Shown piece by piece: positions 1-9,882 of a stretch of DNA of 64,000 bases. A program made the position numbers and the translations under genes. The stretch is from Hymenobacter glacieicola (lineage in GTDB: Bacteria; Bacteroidota; Bacteroidia; Cytophagales; Hymenobacteraceae), in contig NZ_BMGS01000002.1 in the NCBI RefSeq assembly GCF_014640315.1, forward strand, positions 469,313 through 533,312, in the 5' to 3' direction. Within the stretch, counting starts at the first letter, position 1; each line of letters opens with the position of its first letter. The notes under the pieces are model-generated. The model searched no databases and was not told where the DNA came from. It worked only from the letters and a program-made list of their open reading frames with translations.

Positions 1-18
1 AGAACTACTCAGATGCCC

Positions 19-55
19 GCGCGCAAGATTTCTCGCTGCGCTCGGAATGACGGTC
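19..55. repeat. Partial copy of dispersed palindromic repeat (copy A)
   Basis: This is the right half of the intergenic repeat family seen elsewhere in the window. On the minus strand it reads GTCATTCCGAGC, then a short spacer and GAGAAATCT, matching the arms of the copies near 34.9 and 54.7 kb. The left half lies beyond the window start. It sits just downstream of the stop codon of the first minus-strand gene, the usual position for this family. Confidence 0.6.
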
Positions 56-81
56 TGGCGTTTTTCACACTGTTTCCTACT

Positions 82-1356
82 CTATTTCCCCTTTACATAA
101 AACGGAATGTTGGCCGTGGCCACGTTATCCTTACCGTCGTAGGCGTACACGAACAGGCGGTAGGCGCCTTCTTTGGTGGGGGCTTTGAGAGTAGTCTGGG
201 CTTTGGCGCCGGCCGGAATCAGGCCGGGAATGGCGGCGGGGCGGCTTTCCCGGTCGCCGCCGGATTTGAGGTCGGTACTTTCCGGCAGCAGCTCGTAGCG
301 GTACGTGAGGGCGTCTTTGTCGGGGTCCGTGACGGTGACAACGGCGGGGTAGCTCTGGCCAGCTTGTAGGTACACGTTGTCGGTAGCCTGCTTACCGTTT
401 AGCTGAAACGAGGTGAGATGGGGGGCGCGGTTCCGGGGCCACTTGCCGCTCCACAGGTACTGCATCACGTCCACCACTTCCGATTCCTTGCCATCCTCCG
501 TGAAGATGCCATACCAGGTGGGCGTGCGTTCTTGCTTCTGGCCCCACAGAAACACGTAGGTACCCAGGCACTGGGTTTTATCCTTGGCCACGGAGGCCTC
601 GTAGCGGCTCTGGTACACGGCAGCTTTCTGGCTGCTGGTTTCCTCCACGGAGGCTTTCCAGGGCGTAACGGGGCTTTCCCAGTGGCCGGTGGGGCCCCAC
701 TCGGCTACCACGTAGGGGCCGGTCCAGCCGGTGGTGCGCACTTGCTGCGGAATGGAGGCCAGGCCAGCGTAGGTGTTGATGCTGAGGATGTCCACGGCCG
801 GGCACTGGGCCTTGATGTAGTCGACTTCCTTTTGGTTGAGGCCCGCCAATACGGTACTGGTGGGGTGGTTGGGGTCTACCTCGTGAATCATCTGGGCAAT
901 CTGCTGCACGGCGTCCCAGACTTTAGGGTTAGTGTACTCCAGGTTCAGCTCGTTGCCGATGCCCCAGAACAGCACGGCCGGGTTATCCTTGTATTTGAGC
1001 ACCTCAGCGCGCAACTTCTGCAACTGCTCGGCCACGGCCTGGGGGTTGTTGTAGTCGAAACCGTGCCGCTCCCGGGCCACATCCAGCCCCAGCATTACGG
1101 TGAGGCCGTTTTTATTGGCGTCGGCCAATACTTTATCGGCCCCGCCGGTGCCCCAGGTCCGGATGGAGTTGCCCCCGCAGGCCTTAATGCGCTCCGGAAA
1201 CTGACCGCCGCCCGCTCCGTTGATGAAATAGGGCTGGCCGCCGCGCAGCAACTGGTAGCGGCCAGCCGCCTGCTTTACTTCAACTTTAACAGGACCAGTC
1301 TGGGCGTTGGCGGCCGTGGCCAGGGCAAGTAGGGCGACAGCGAGGTAAGGTTTCAT
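82..1356 (-). CDS. Secreted clan GH-A glycoside hydrolase (GH2-type TIM barrel)
   Basis: A secreted retaining glycosidase of 424 residues whose substrate is not clear. The N-terminus is a signal peptide (MKPYLAVALLALATAANAQ), which fixes the start; a longer upstream reading is possible but would bury the peptide. A TIM barrel follows. Its probable acid/base is Glu136 in GIGNEL after a beta-strand, and its probable nucleophile is Glu219 in VVAEWGPTG, the clan GH-A arrangement. The last 100 residues look like an immunoglobulin-like beta domain. The barrel resembles the GH2 catalytic domain without the GH2 N-terminal sandwich domains; GH5-like families cannot be excluded. It is the last gene of the minus-strand row with trehalase, SusD, SusC and GH13, 283 bp after trehalase, so it may share their regulation or have its own promoter. 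The glycosidase call is firm; the family is less so. Confidence 0.75.
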   Translation of the reverse strand: MKPYLAVALLALATAANAQTGPVKVEVKQAAGRYQLLRGGQPYFINGAGGGQFPERIKACGGNSIRTWGTGGADKVLADANKNGLTVMLGLDVARERHGFDYNNPQAVAEQLQKLRAEVLKYKDNPAVLFWGIGNELNLEYTNPKVWDAVQQIAQMIHEVDPNHPTSTVLAGLNQKEVDYIKAQCPAVDILSINTYAGLASIPQQVRTTGWTGPYVVAEWGPTGHWESPVTPWKASVEETSSQKAAVYQSRYEASVAKDKTQCLGTYVFLWGQKQERTPTWYGIFTEDGKESEVVDVMQYLWSGKWPRNRAPHLTSFQLNGKQATDNVYLQAGQSYPAVVTVTDPDKDALTYRYELLPESTDLKSGGDRESRPAAIPGLIPAGAKAQTTLKAPTKEGAYRLFVYAYDGKDNVATANIPFYVKGK

Positions 1357-1639
1357 AGGGTAGGGAAAGTAGGCACGGAATTCTGAAGTGCTCAAATTAA
1401 GTGTTTTTCACCCTACTCCCCTACCCCGGTCCGCTGCCCCCAAGGAGCAAGCCCTGGCCGGCTGCACTATCCGCCCAGCAACCGGCCCCGCTGCTACCTC
1501 ACAACGGGGCCGTGCCGCAGTTCCAACTCGCTGGGTTCCGGCTACACCAAGGCTGACAGCAGGCAGTGTTTATCCTGCCCGTCCTGCGGAGCGTAGTCAA
1601 ACAGGTATTGGGGTTTCCTACCCAGGCCTGCATGTAACT

Positions 1640-3208
1640 TTACTGGCTTTTCTGCTCATTCAGCAGCTTAAGTAGCACCCCGTTGGTCCAACCGAAACCG
1701 TCCTGGAGCTTGTATTCGCCACCCCCGGCGGGGCGGGTCAGGTCCGTGACGTTGTACTTCTCCAGCAGCTTGCCGGTTTGGGTGAACACGCGCACGTTCA
1801 GGTCCGTCCAGCGGCGGGCAATGGTGTTGGCCAGCACCGGCTGCTGGTAGCGGCGCAGGCCCTCAATAGCCACGTACTGCAGCGGAGCCCAGGCATTGGG
1901 CGCGTCCCATTGCTGACTGCTGGCGTTGGTGGTCGTCAGCAGACCGCCCGGTTTCAGAAACTCACTTTCCAGGCCTCGGGCAATGGTGCGGGCCTGCTCG
2001 GGGGTAGCCACGCCGTAAGTGAGCGGAAACGTGCCGGCCAATGTGCGCGCGGTAGCCGGGCGGCGCTGGGTCAGGTCGTAGTCGACAAACCAGCCGGCCT
2101 GGGCATCCCAGCAGTAGCGCCGGATGGCGGCAGCCCGGGCCTGGGCTTTTTGCTCAAACTCCCTGGCCTGGGGCAGCTGGCCGGCAGCGCGGTGGGCGCG
2201 GGCCAGGGCCTGCTCCATGGCCAGGAGCAGGCAGTTCAAATCAACGGGCACCAGCTCGGTGGTACGAATGGAGCCCAGCTGCCCGTCGGGGCCAAACCAG
2301 CGGGTGCTGAAGTCCCAGCCCGAGGCCGCAGCGGCGCGGATGTTGCGGTAGAACTGCGCAAGGGGCTGCGTGGTGCGGCGGGCCGCTTCCACGTCGGCGC
2401 GGTACGATTCTTCCCGCGGCTGGTCACTGTCGTCCCAGTAACGGTTGAGCAGCTCGCCCCCGGGTAGGCGCACCACCCGGCGGTCGGCCTGGCCGGGTTT
2501 CAGGGCCTCGGCGCCCGCCATCCAGTAGCTATACTCGCGGGCCAGGGCCGGCCGGTAGCGGCTGAGTACCGCCACTGAATCGGGACCTTCCGCCAGCAGG
2601 CCCACCATTTGGGCAAAGAAAGGCGGCTGCGAGCGAGTGAGGTAATAAGTGCGGTTCCCGTTGGGAATAAAGCCTAGCTTATCAATCAGGTAGGCGAAGT
2701 TATCAACCATGTCGCGAACCAGATCCTGACGGCCGGCCTCGCGCAAGCCCAGCATGGTAAAGTACGAATCCCAGTAGTATACTTCCCGAAAACGGCCGCC
2801 CGGCACCACGTACGGGTGGGGCAGCGGCAGCAAGGAGGAGTAGGGAGGCACCTGGGTTTGGGCCGGGCGGCGCAGCACCGTCCAAAGCGTGTCGAGGTGG
2901 GCCCGGACGCCGCCCTTGATGTTGCTGCGGTACAGGGCCGTATCGGTGGCGGGCAGGTAGAAATAGCGCTTGGTGAAGGCTTTCAGATCAAAGCCGGACC
3001 GGTTTTTTTCCTTCTGATACGCGGCCAGCACTACCGCCGGGGCGGTGGTGGGTAGCATGTCCACGAAGGTTTTGCCATCGGGGTACACCTGCCCCAGCTG
3101 CACCGCCTCAAACAGCCCCGGATACAGCTGGCGCGGGGTTGGCTGGGCCAGGGTCAGCAGGGGTAGCAGCAGCAGGCCAGCGGCCCCGATTCTCTTTATT
3201 GTCGGCAT
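1640..3208 (-). CDS. treA: Periplasmic trehalase (GH37)
   Basis: Inverting trehalase that splits alpha,alpha-trehalose into two glucoses in the periplasm. The protein has 522 residues starting with a signal peptide (MPTIKRIGAAGLLLLPLLTLAQ), which is why this Met was preferred over one 16 codons upstream. Both family signatures are visible: PGGRFREVYYWDSYF at 136-150 and QWDAPNAWAP at about 433-442. The predicted catalytic acid is Asp299 in SGWDFSTRW and the base is Glu498 in GGGEYKLQDGFGWTNG, matching the family. It lies 108 bp downstream of susD on the same strand, with a hairpin between them, so it can be read through from the SusCD operon or expressed separately. It suggests that trehalose, or an oligosaccharide releasing it, is among the sugars handled by the locus. 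Confidence 0.93.
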   Translation of the reverse strand: MPTIKRIGAAGLLLLPLLTLAQPTPRQLYPGLFEAVQLGQVYPDGKTFVDMLPTTAPAVVLAAYQKEKNRSGFDLKAFTKRYFYLPATDTALYRSNIKGGVRAHLDTLWTVLRRPAQTQVPPYSSLLPLPHPYVVPGGRFREVYYWDSYFTMLGLREAGRQDLVRDMVDNFAYLIDKLGFIPNGNRTYYLTRSQPPFFAQMVGLLAEGPDSVAVLSRYRPALAREYSYWMAGAEALKPGQADRRVVRLPGGELLNRYWDDSDQPREESYRADVEAARRTTQPLAQFYRNIRAAAASGWDFSTRWFGPDGQLGSIRTTELVPVDLNCLLLAMEQALARAHRAAGQLPQAREFEQKAQARAAAIRRYCWDAQAGWFVDYDLTQRRPATARTLAGTFPLTYGVATPEQARTIARGLESEFLKPGGLLTTTNASSQQWDAPNAWAPLQYVAIEGLRRYQQPVLANTIARRWTDLNVRVFTQTGKLLEKYNVTDLTRPAGGGEYKLQDGFGWTNGVLLKLLNEQKSQ

Positions 3209-3256
3209 AGGTACAAGCGCATCGTGTGAAAGCCAGAGCAGGTAGTCCGGGTACAA

Positions 3257-3294
3257 CAGAAGCAGCGGCTAGCTCACGCTGGCCGCTGCTTCTG
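3257..3294. terminator. Hairpin between susD and trehalase
   Basis: A perfect 13-bp inverted repeat (CAGAAGCAGCGGC / GCCGCTGCTTCTG) with a 12-nt loop, just after the susD stop codon. There is no strong T tract on the minus strand, so it may be a partial terminator or an mRNA-stabilising 3' hairpin that lowers expression of trehalase relative to SusCD. Confidence 0.5.
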
Positions 3295-3316
3295 CTAGCT
3301 GCCCCTCGGTACCGGG

Positions 3317-4882
3317 TTAGTACCCGGGGTTTTGGGTGATGTTACGATTTACGTCCACTTGGGTCTGCGGTACAGGGTAAACCAGGTATTTTGGGTCGCT
3401 CTGGGGCTTGTCTTTGCGGGCCTGCAGGAACTTACTGAACCGGATCATGTCCTGTCGCCGCCACGATTCTCCGTATAGTTCCCGGCCCCGCTCATCGAGC
3501 AATAGGTCAAGAGTGAGCGAGCTTAAGGCGCTAGCTCCGCGCGAGGGGTGCGTGCGCAGGGAGTTGACGATGGCCAGCGGCGTACCTCCGTACGAGCCGG
3601 CGCTGGTAGGCGTGGCTCCCCGCAGAATGGCTTCGGCCTTCATCAGCAGCACATCGGCCAGCCGAAAGCTTACGTGGTCGTTTTCGCAGCCATTGCCCCC
3701 TTTGCCCTCGCTTACGTAATCAACGGGGTATTTCACGGGCCGGATGCCCTTGGCTTCGAGGTCGGCCCCGGTTTCAAACAGGTTAATTTCCTTAGTGAAA
3801 GCCAGCGGAGCCCCACCGCGCGTGGTCAGGGGCGCGTCGGTAGTTAGGTTGTACTGCTGCCCGATCAGAAAGCCCACGTTGATGCGCCGGCCGGGGTTAG
3901 CGGGGCCACCATCAATATCGTAAGCTACGCCCCGGCGCTTGTCGGTGGCCTCAAACAGGTCGTAGAAGGCGGCGGTGGTGGCCGGCCCATTGTAGCCGTC
4001 CACGGGCCGCATGTTGTAGTGCGACACAAACTTCCAGGAGTCGCGGGTGGGCCCGCTGTTGCCAAAGGTATTTTCCTGGGTAAAGATGTTTTCGCGGCCG
4101 ATAGCGCCGTTGTTAGGAGCGAAATTATCGAAGAAGTTGGGCGTAAACGAGTACTTGCCGCTGTTGATGATTTCGTCGGCTAGTGTTACCACCTGGTTCA
4201 TGTCGGCCGCCGCGAAGGTGGGAGCCTGGCGGTTAGCGTACACGCCCTTGTTGAGGTAGCACTTCATCAGCAGCACCCGGGCGGCGTCTTTGGAGGCGCG
4301 GCTGGCGGGGCCGTCGGGTAGGTCTTTCTGCACGGCCGTGATTTCACTGACGATGTAATTGAGCGCCTCCGTGCCTTTGCGCACCCGGGCCAGCTCGCTG
4401 AGCCGTTCGCCTGGCTCCCGGTACAGGACTTGGTCGTACAAATCGAGCACCAAGTAACTGGCCCAGGCCCGCAGGAACCGCGCCTCGGCCTGCTGTTGTA
4501 CCGTGGGGTCGAAGCGGAGCAGGTCGGTGGCAGCGTAAATAACGCCGTTGAGTTGGGTGTAGGTCTCGCGTACCCGCTCGTTGTTGGGGTCCCAGGTATG
4601 GTTAAACAGGGCGCGCCACTTGCCATTGTCGTCCCAGTCTGGGCCGCGGGTGGGCATGATACGAGCATCCGTAGAAACCTCTTGCAGGGCAAACACGCTC
4701 ACGTGGCCCTGAATAGGGTCGCGCTGCGAATTATACACGCCGATGAGCAGTGCTGCCGGGTTGCCGCGCGGAATCTGGTCCTGCGTGAGCTGACCTTCCA
4801 GGGTTTCGTTTAACTCACAGCTGCTGGCCACCTGTAGCAACGCCAGAACGGCGGCCGTGCAAACAATCTTGGAGTAGTTCAT
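3317..4882 (-). CDS. SusD/RagB-family outer-membrane glycan-binding lipoprotein
   Basis: Surface lipoprotein that captures an oligosaccharide and works as a lid on the SusC channel encoded just upstream. It has 521 residues, a signal peptide and a lipobox ending at Cys22 (VASSC), then the TPR-rich SusD fold. Recognisable family features are the early NETLEGQLTQDQ stretch, the tract around AEARFLRAWASYLVLDLYDQ, and the C-terminal part with RLADVLLMKAEAILRG and LLLDERGRELYGESWRRQDMIRF. The gene starts 19 bp after susC, so the two are co-transcribed. Neighbouring GH13, GH37 and GH65 genes point to an alpha-glucoside ligand, though SusD sequence alone does not give specificity. Confidence 0.95.
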   Translation of the reverse strand: MNYSKIVCTAAVLALLQVASSCELNETLEGQLTQDQIPRGNPAALLIGVYNSQRDPIQGHVSVFALQEVSTDARIMPTRGPDWDDNGKWRALFNHTWDPNNERVRETYTQLNGVIYAATDLLRFDPTVQQQAEARFLRAWASYLVLDLYDQVLYREPGERLSELARVRKGTEALNYIVSEITAVQKDLPDGPASRASKDAARVLLMKCYLNKGVYANRQAPTFAAADMNQVVTLADEIINSGKYSFTPNFFDNFAPNNGAIGRENIFTQENTFGNSGPTRDSWKFVSHYNMRPVDGYNGPATTAAFYDLFEATDKRRGVAYDIDGGPANPGRRINVGFLIGQQYNLTTDAPLTTRGGAPLAFTKEINLFETGADLEAKGIRPVKYPVDYVSEGKGGNGCENDHVSFRLADVLLMKAEAILRGATPTSAGSYGGTPLAIVNSLRTHPSRGASALSSLTLDLLLDERGRELYGESWRRQDMIRFSKFLQARKDKPQSDPKYLVYPVPQTQVDVNRNITQNPGY

Positions 4883-4901
4883 GGTGGGAAGAAATTAGAG
4901 A

Positions 4902-7900
4902 CTACAAGGAGAAGTTGACGCCGAGTGTGAAGGTGCGCGCACTAGGATAGGGTAGGTAGTCGATGCCAATGGAAGGCACCTGATTGGCCCCACGCTTTAC
5001 CGTGTTAATTTCCGGATCAAACCCATCGTAGTCGGTAATCACAAACAGGTTCTGTCCCGTCACGTACACCCGCGCTCCTTTCACAAAGCCGCCCACGTCA
5101 CCGAAGGAGTAAGAAAGCGTGACGTTGGACATTTTGAGGTAGTCGCCTTTCTCCAGGTAGCGCGTGGAAGCCGCCGACGGGTTGCCCGTTGCTTCCTTAA
5201 CCGAGTTTTCAAAGGTGGAGAGGGCAATATTTTTGCCTGCCCCAATCTGGCCCACGTTACCCACCGCGTTGAGCGTGTTGTTGTAGATATACTGGCCGAA
5301 CACGCCGGTCATATTCGCAATCAGGGCAAGCTTGCCGTAGCGGGCATTAGCACTTAAGCCTAGCAGCGTGCGCGGGTTGGGGCTGCCGGAATAGGCAATG
5401 GGTCCGAATTCGTTGGACAGGCCTTGTTCGTCCAGGCCGGTGTACTGGGGTAGAAAAAAGGCGTTGATCGGGTACCCATTGCGGATACTCTGCGACAGTG
5501 CTCCTGACAGGCCCTGCCCATTGATGGCGCCCGTGGGAATAGCTGCGCCGGTCAGGTCCGATACCTCATTGCGAATGAACGTAGCGTTGGCGTTAAAGCC
5601 TACGTCCACTTTATCGTTGCGCACGAGCACGGTACCTAAATCGAACTCTACCCCTTTGTTCACGATTTTGCCGTCGAGGTTTTCCCAGCGGATGGCGGCG
5701 TTGGCGGGCCGCGGCTCGCCGGGAGTAGTCGGGAATAGTAGGTCGGTAGTGGTTTTGTAGAAGTAGTTGGCCGTGAACAGCAGGCGGTTGTCGAGCGCCC
5801 CTACGTCGATGCCGGCGTTAAACTGGGCGTCGGACTGCCACTTCAAATCAACGTTTTCGTCGTTGAGCGGCGACTGAGCCCCGTTATTGTCAAGGGTGTA
5901 GCGGAACTGGGCCGCGCCCGCCGGAAACTCCTGGTTGCCGGTGCGGCCGTAGCCGGCCCGCAGCTTGAGTTGGGTAAGTTTCTCGGCCGGAAAAAAGGCC
6001 TCGCGGCTTAGGTCCCAGGCAATGGCGAAGGAAGGAAAGTAGCCGACCCGGTTGTTGGGACCAAACTTGCTGCTCTCATCGCGGCGCAGGGTGCCGGTCA
6101 GCACGTAGCGGTCTTTGAAATTCAGGATGGCTCGCCCAAACACCGACTGCAGCTCCGACGACGGATCAAAGAACGAGGACACATTGCGGGCTCCGGTGGC
6201 CGAATACTGAATGTAGTTGGTGTAGTCGAGGCCAAACACTCCGAAACCTCCCACGGCTGGGTTGCCAAACGCATTCGTGTTGGAGCCCGAGTTGGCAAAC
6301 TTCGTGTACTCATACCCCAGCACCGCGTTCAGGTTCACGGCGCCGGCTATGGCCTTGTTGAAGTTGAGCGTGTGCGCGATTTGCTGCGTCACCAGCTCAT
6401 TGTCGCTGATGGCGGCAAAGCCTTTGTCAATTAAGTCAGGGAAGTTGATCAGGCGCTGGTCGATGGAGGTGCGCCGCTGGCCAGTATTGTAATTTATACT
6501 GAGCAGCGCCCGATATTCCAGCCAGTTAGTGAATTTGTAGTACGGCGCGGCACTGGCCAAAATGGTAGTTACGCGGGAGTTATCATTGAAATACTCCTGG
6601 TTGGCCAAAGGATTTACCACGTCGCCGGCCTGCACAAACAGCGACCCATCGGGGTTGCGCAGGGGCTGGGTGGGGTTCCATTGCAGCGCCTGCCCAATGA
6701 GGCTACCCCGGAAGCCCGCATCGGTGGTAATGGGGGCCAACTGCTCCCGGAACTGGCTGGTGTTCAAGTTTACGTCGAGCCCCAGCTTCTTGCTTTGCAG
6801 AAACTGCAGGTTGGTGGAGAGGTTGGCGCTGTACTTCTTAAACCCGGTTTTGCGCACAATCCCATCCTGATCCAAGTACCCGAGCGAGATGCGGTAGCGG
6901 CCCGTTTCGCCGCCTCCGCTCACGGCCAGGTTGTAGTTCTGCAGGTAGCCGGTGCGCAGAATTTCATCCAGGGCATCCACATCGCCGCCTTTGTCAGTGG
7001 AAGCAGGCACCCCATAATAGGTTATTGCCTCCCGGTACTGACTGGCATCCAGGAATTCGGGCCTGCGCAACAGACTTGAAAAGCCGCCGGATACGCCCAC
7101 GGTGAGCACTGGCGCGCCTACTCGACCTTTCTTGGTTGTAATGAGCACTACCCCATACGCAGCCCGCGAGCCGTAAATAGCCGTGGCTGAGGCATCTTTT
7201 AGAACCGTAAACGTCTCAATATCATCAGGATTGAGAAAGTTGAGCGGATTACTGTCGGCGCCAGCCCCAATATCGGTGGAGGCTACCAGTCCGGGCCGGG
7301 CCGAGCGCCCATCGAGCGGGACGCCGTCCACTACGTACAGGGGCTGGCCGGTGCCCGTTACGGCCGAGTTCCCCCGAATGCGGATGGTAGCTGGCCCGCC
7401 AGGCTGGCCACTGTTGTTGCCTACCTGCACCCCCGACACGCGGCCCTGAATGAGCTGATCGGGCGACGCGAAAGTACCTCGGTTAAAGTCTTTCTCGCCA
7501 ATAACGGCCACAGCTCCGGTTACGTCATTCTTTTTAACCGCGCCGTACCCTACTACTACTACCTCGTCCAAGGCCTTGGCATCATCTTTCAGCGCGACTT
7601 GCACCGAGGACTTGCCCGTGATACCAACCTGCTGGGTAGTGAAGCCAACAAACGAGAAGGAAAGCGCCGTGGCCGTAGTAGGAACTTCCAGTTGGAAGGA
7701 GCCATCACCGCCGGTGCTCGTCCCGACGGTGGAGCCGGGCACAATCACCGTCACGCCCGGCAGGCCTGCGCCCGTTCCATCAACTACTTTACCCGAAACT
7801 GACCGCGTGGCCTGGGCCTGCACCAGCATGGGCAGCAGGCTCAGCACCAGGCTGGGGACCAAAACCGACAGCTGCCAGCATTGCCGACTACCCATCGTAA

Positions 7901-7949
7901 CCCCCAACTGCTCAGATGAAAGGGACCGTTTGTACCAGTTATTGCTCAT
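4902..7949 (-). CDS. SusC/RagA-family TonB-linked outer-membrane transporter
   Basis: TonB-dependent channel that imports oligosaccharides across the outer membrane with its SusD partner. The protein has 1015 residues: an N-terminal leader with a signal peptide at about 25-47 (preceded by a basic stretch), a carboxypeptidase-regulatory-like domain (SVSGKVVDGTGAGLPGVTV), the hallmark DEVVVVGYG motif of SusC proteins, a plug domain and a 22-strand beta-barrel ending in ARTFTLGVNFSL. Length and order are normal for the family. The ATG used here gives an unusually long pre-signal stretch; the Met at residue 19 is an alternative start that puts the signal peptide first. It lies 184 bp downstream of the GH13 gene and leads the tight susC-susD pair. 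Confidence 0.95.
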   Translation of the reverse strand: MSNNWYKRSLSSEQLGVTMGSRQCWQLSVLVPSLVLSLLPMLVQAQATRSVSGKVVDGTGAGLPGVTVIVPGSTVGTSTGGDGSFQLEVPTTATALSFSFVGFTTQQVGITGKSSVQVALKDDAKALDEVVVVGYGAVKKNDVTGAVAVIGEKDFNRGTFASPDQLIQGRVSGVQVGNNSGQPGGPATIRIRGNSAVTGTGQPLYVVDGVPLDGRSARPGLVASTDIGAGADSNPLNFLNPDDIETFTVLKDASATAIYGSRAAYGVVLITTKKGRVGAPVLTVGVSGGFSSLLRRPEFLDASQYREAITYYGVPASTDKGGDVDALDEILRTGYLQNYNLAVSGGGETGRYRISLGYLDQDGIVRKTGFKKYSANLSTNLQFLQSKKLGLDVNLNTSQFREQLAPITTDAGFRGSLIGQALQWNPTQPLRNPDGSLFVQAGDVVNPLANQEYFNDNSRVTTILASAAPYYKFTNWLEYRALLSINYNTGQRRTSIDQRLINFPDLIDKGFAAISDNELVTQQIAHTLNFNKAIAGAVNLNAVLGYEYTKFANSGSNTNAFGNPAVGGFGVFGLDYTNYIQYSATGARNVSSFFDPSSELQSVFGRAILNFKDRYVLTGTLRRDESSKFGPNNRVGYFPSFAIAWDLSREAFFPAEKLTQLKLRAGYGRTGNQEFPAGAAQFRYTLDNNGAQSPLNDENVDLKWQSDAQFNAGIDVGALDNRLLFTANYFYKTTTDLLFPTTPGEPRPANAAIRWENLDGKIVNKGVEFDLGTVLVRNDKVDVGFNANATFIRNEVSDLTGAAIPTGAINGQGLSGALSQSIRNGYPINAFFLPQYTGLDEQGLSNEFGPIAYSGSPNPRTLLGLSANARYGKLALIANMTGVFGQYIYNNTLNAVGNVGQIGAGKNIALSTFENSVKEATGNPSAASTRYLEKGDYLKMSNVTLSYSFGDVGGFVKGARVYVTGQNLFVITDYDGFDPEINTVKRGANQVPSIGIDYLPYPSARTFTLGVNFSL

Positions 7950-8133
7950 AAGTGAAAGAATAAAATGGTGGGAAGTAGAAAGGTGCCTGGCCTCGTTGCC
8001 GTTCGGTGCAATCGTTTTCGGCCTGGAGTCCGCGGTGTTCAGCCGTTGGCCGGAGGTGGAGCATCAGCAGCCCATGCATCCGGCCGGAACAGCGCCATTG
8101 TGCCTAAATCAGCTTTTTGCTACCCTTTTTGGC

Positions 8134-9882
8134 TTATTGCAGCTTCATTACTACTGCTTGCCAGGGTTGTAGCATGAAGGTTGGACTAGTAGCTAGCGTC
8201 GGGTAATTGTTAAGCCAGGGTTGGCCGCTGGGTTTCAGGCCGGCCGGCAAGGGCCAGCTGCGCTGGGTATCGGAGAAGTTGAGCACCACCAGCACCCGCT
8301 CGGGACCCAGCGTGCGGGTGTAGGCGTAAATGTGCGGGTTGGCTGCATCCAGCAGTTGGTACTGCCCATGGACCAGCACGGGGTGCTGCTGGCGCATGCT
8401 AGTGGCCCGGCGGAAGTGGTTCAGCACCGAGTTGGGCTGCGTTTCCTGGGCCGCCTGGTTGAGCGTTGCGTAGTTGGGGTTAACTTTTATCCAGGGGGTG
8501 CCCGTAGTGAAGCCCGCGTGGGCGGAGGCGTCCCACTGGAAGGGCGTGCGGCTGTTGTCGCGGGAAAAGCGCTGCATGGCTTGGATGTAGGCCGGTAGGC
8601 TCCCACCCTGAGACTTCACCAGCTGGTAGCCATTGAGGGCCGCCACGTCGCGGTAATCAGCAATGTTGTCGAACCCAATGTTGGTCATACCCAGTTCGTC
8701 GCCGTTGTAACAGTAGGGTGTGCCCCGCATGGTCAGCAGGAAGGTATTGAGCAGCTGGGCCGAGGCCGCCCGGAACTCCGGCCGGTCGTCGCCGAACTTG
8801 CTGGTCATGCGTGGTTGGTCGTGGCTGCCCAGGTAAATCGACTGCCAGCCTTTGCGGGCAAAAGCGCTGTCCCAGCGCGTGAACACGCGTTTCAGGTCCG
8901 TCAGCTGGTAGCGCTCGGGCGTGTTGCCTACCCCTACCGCCTCAAAGTGGTAGGTCATGTTCAACTCCCGGCGGGCCGGGTCCACGAAGAGCATGGCCTC
9001 GGTGGGGTTGCGGCCGGCTCCCTCCGCCACGGTCATGATGTTGTAGTGGCTGAGCACCTCCCGGTTCATTTCCTGCAGGTAGTCGTGGAGGCGGGGGCCG
9101 TGGTTGTAGGCGTTGGTGTAGTTGGTCTCGTTCAGGCCCGGCATGGGCGGAAACGTGGGGTCTTTGGCCACAAACTGGAAGGCATCCATTCGGAACCCAT
9201 CAATGCCCTTATCCAGCCAGAAGCGCATCATGCGGTACACTTCCTGGCGCAGCTTGGGGTTGTTCCAGTTCAGGTCGGGCTGGCGGACGGAAAAGTAGTG
9301 CAGGTAGTAGGCATTCGTAAGCGAGTCGTACCGCCAGGCGTTGCGGTTGACGTCGAAGGTGCTGTAGCGGGCCGGGGGCGTGCCCTTCTCGGCAGGCCAC
9401 CAGTAGTAGTAGTCACGGTAAGGGCTTTGGCGCGAACTGCGCGCCTGCTTAAACCACCGGTGCTCGTCGCTGCTGTGGTTTACCACCAAGTCCATTATAA
9501 GCTTCAGGCCGCGCTGGTGCATGCCGCGCAACAGCTCGTCAAAGTCCTGCATTGTCCCGAACTCGGGCATAATCTGCTGGTAGTCTGAGATGTCGTAGCC
9601 ATTGTCATCGTTGGGCGAGGCATAAATGGGATTCAGCCATACCGAGCCTACCCCAATGCTTTTGAGGTAGTCCAGCCGGGAAATGATGCCGCGCAAGTCG
9701 CCTATACCGTCGCCGTTGCTGTCCTGAAAACTGCGGGGGTAGAGCTGATACACCACCGTTTCCTTCCACCAATCCGGCTTTTTATCAAGCGCACCAGTTG
9801 GTGTCGCTGGCTGCCCGTTACCTGGTAAGCAGGCAAGCAGGGCGGCGCTGCAAGTCAGCAGAAAAAGTAGCAGTCTTTTCAT
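8134..9882 (-). CDS. GH13 alpha-glucosidase, exported (oligo-1,6-glucosidase-like)
   Basis: Alpha-amylase-family enzyme that most likely releases glucose from short alpha-glucosides. It has 582 residues, a signal peptide with a possible lipobox (LLAC, Cys18), then the GH13 barrel beginning at WWKETVVYQLYPRSF. The four conserved regions are present: DLVVNH at about 131-136, GFRMDAFQF with nucleophile Asp233, TVAEGAG with acid/base Glu287, and SHDQPR with Asp355. The QPDLNW stretch near 201 is typical of the alpha-glucosidase/oligo-1,6-glucosidase subfamilies rather than of amylases. Region IV reads GSHDQ instead of the more common NNHDQ, which may affect the +1 subsite. It is the first gene of the minus-strand row and has a palindromic site about 62 bp upstream of its start. 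Exact linkage preference cannot be read from sequence. Confidence 0.9.
   Translation of the reverse strand: MKRLLLFLLTCSAALLACLPGNGQPATPTGALDKKPDWWKETVVYQLYPRSFQDSNGDGIGDLRGIISRLDYLKSIGVGSVWLNPIYASPNDDNGYDISDYQQIMPEFGTMQDFDELLRGMHQRGLKLIMDLVVNHSSDEHRWFKQARSSRQSPYRDYYYWWPAEKGTPPARYSTFDVNRNAWRYDSLTNAYYLHYFSVRQPDLNWNNPKLRQEVYRMMRFWLDKGIDGFRMDAFQFVAKDPTFPPMPGLNETNYTNAYNHGPRLHDYLQEMNREVLSHYNIMTVAEGAGRNPTEAMLFVDPARRELNMTYHFEAVGVGNTPERYQLTDLKRVFTRWDSAFARKGWQSIYLGSHDQPRMTSKFGDDRPEFRAASAQLLNTFLLTMRGTPYCYNGDELGMTNIGFDNIADYRDVAALNGYQLVKSQGGSLPAYIQAMQRFSRDNSRTPFQWDASAHAGFTTGTPWIKVNPNYATLNQAAQETQPNSVLNHFRRATSMRQQHPVLVHGQYQLLDAANPHIYAYTRTLGPERVLVVLNFSDTQRSWPLPAGLKPSGQPWLNNYPTLATSPTFMLQPWQAVVMKLQ

Noticed and set aside
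418-1332. Long plus-strand frame opposite the first glycosidase gene
   Set aside because: It is rich in His, Gly, Val and Leu, the mark of an antisense shadow of a GC-rich gene, and the minus-strand frame has clear glycosidase motifs and a signal peptide.
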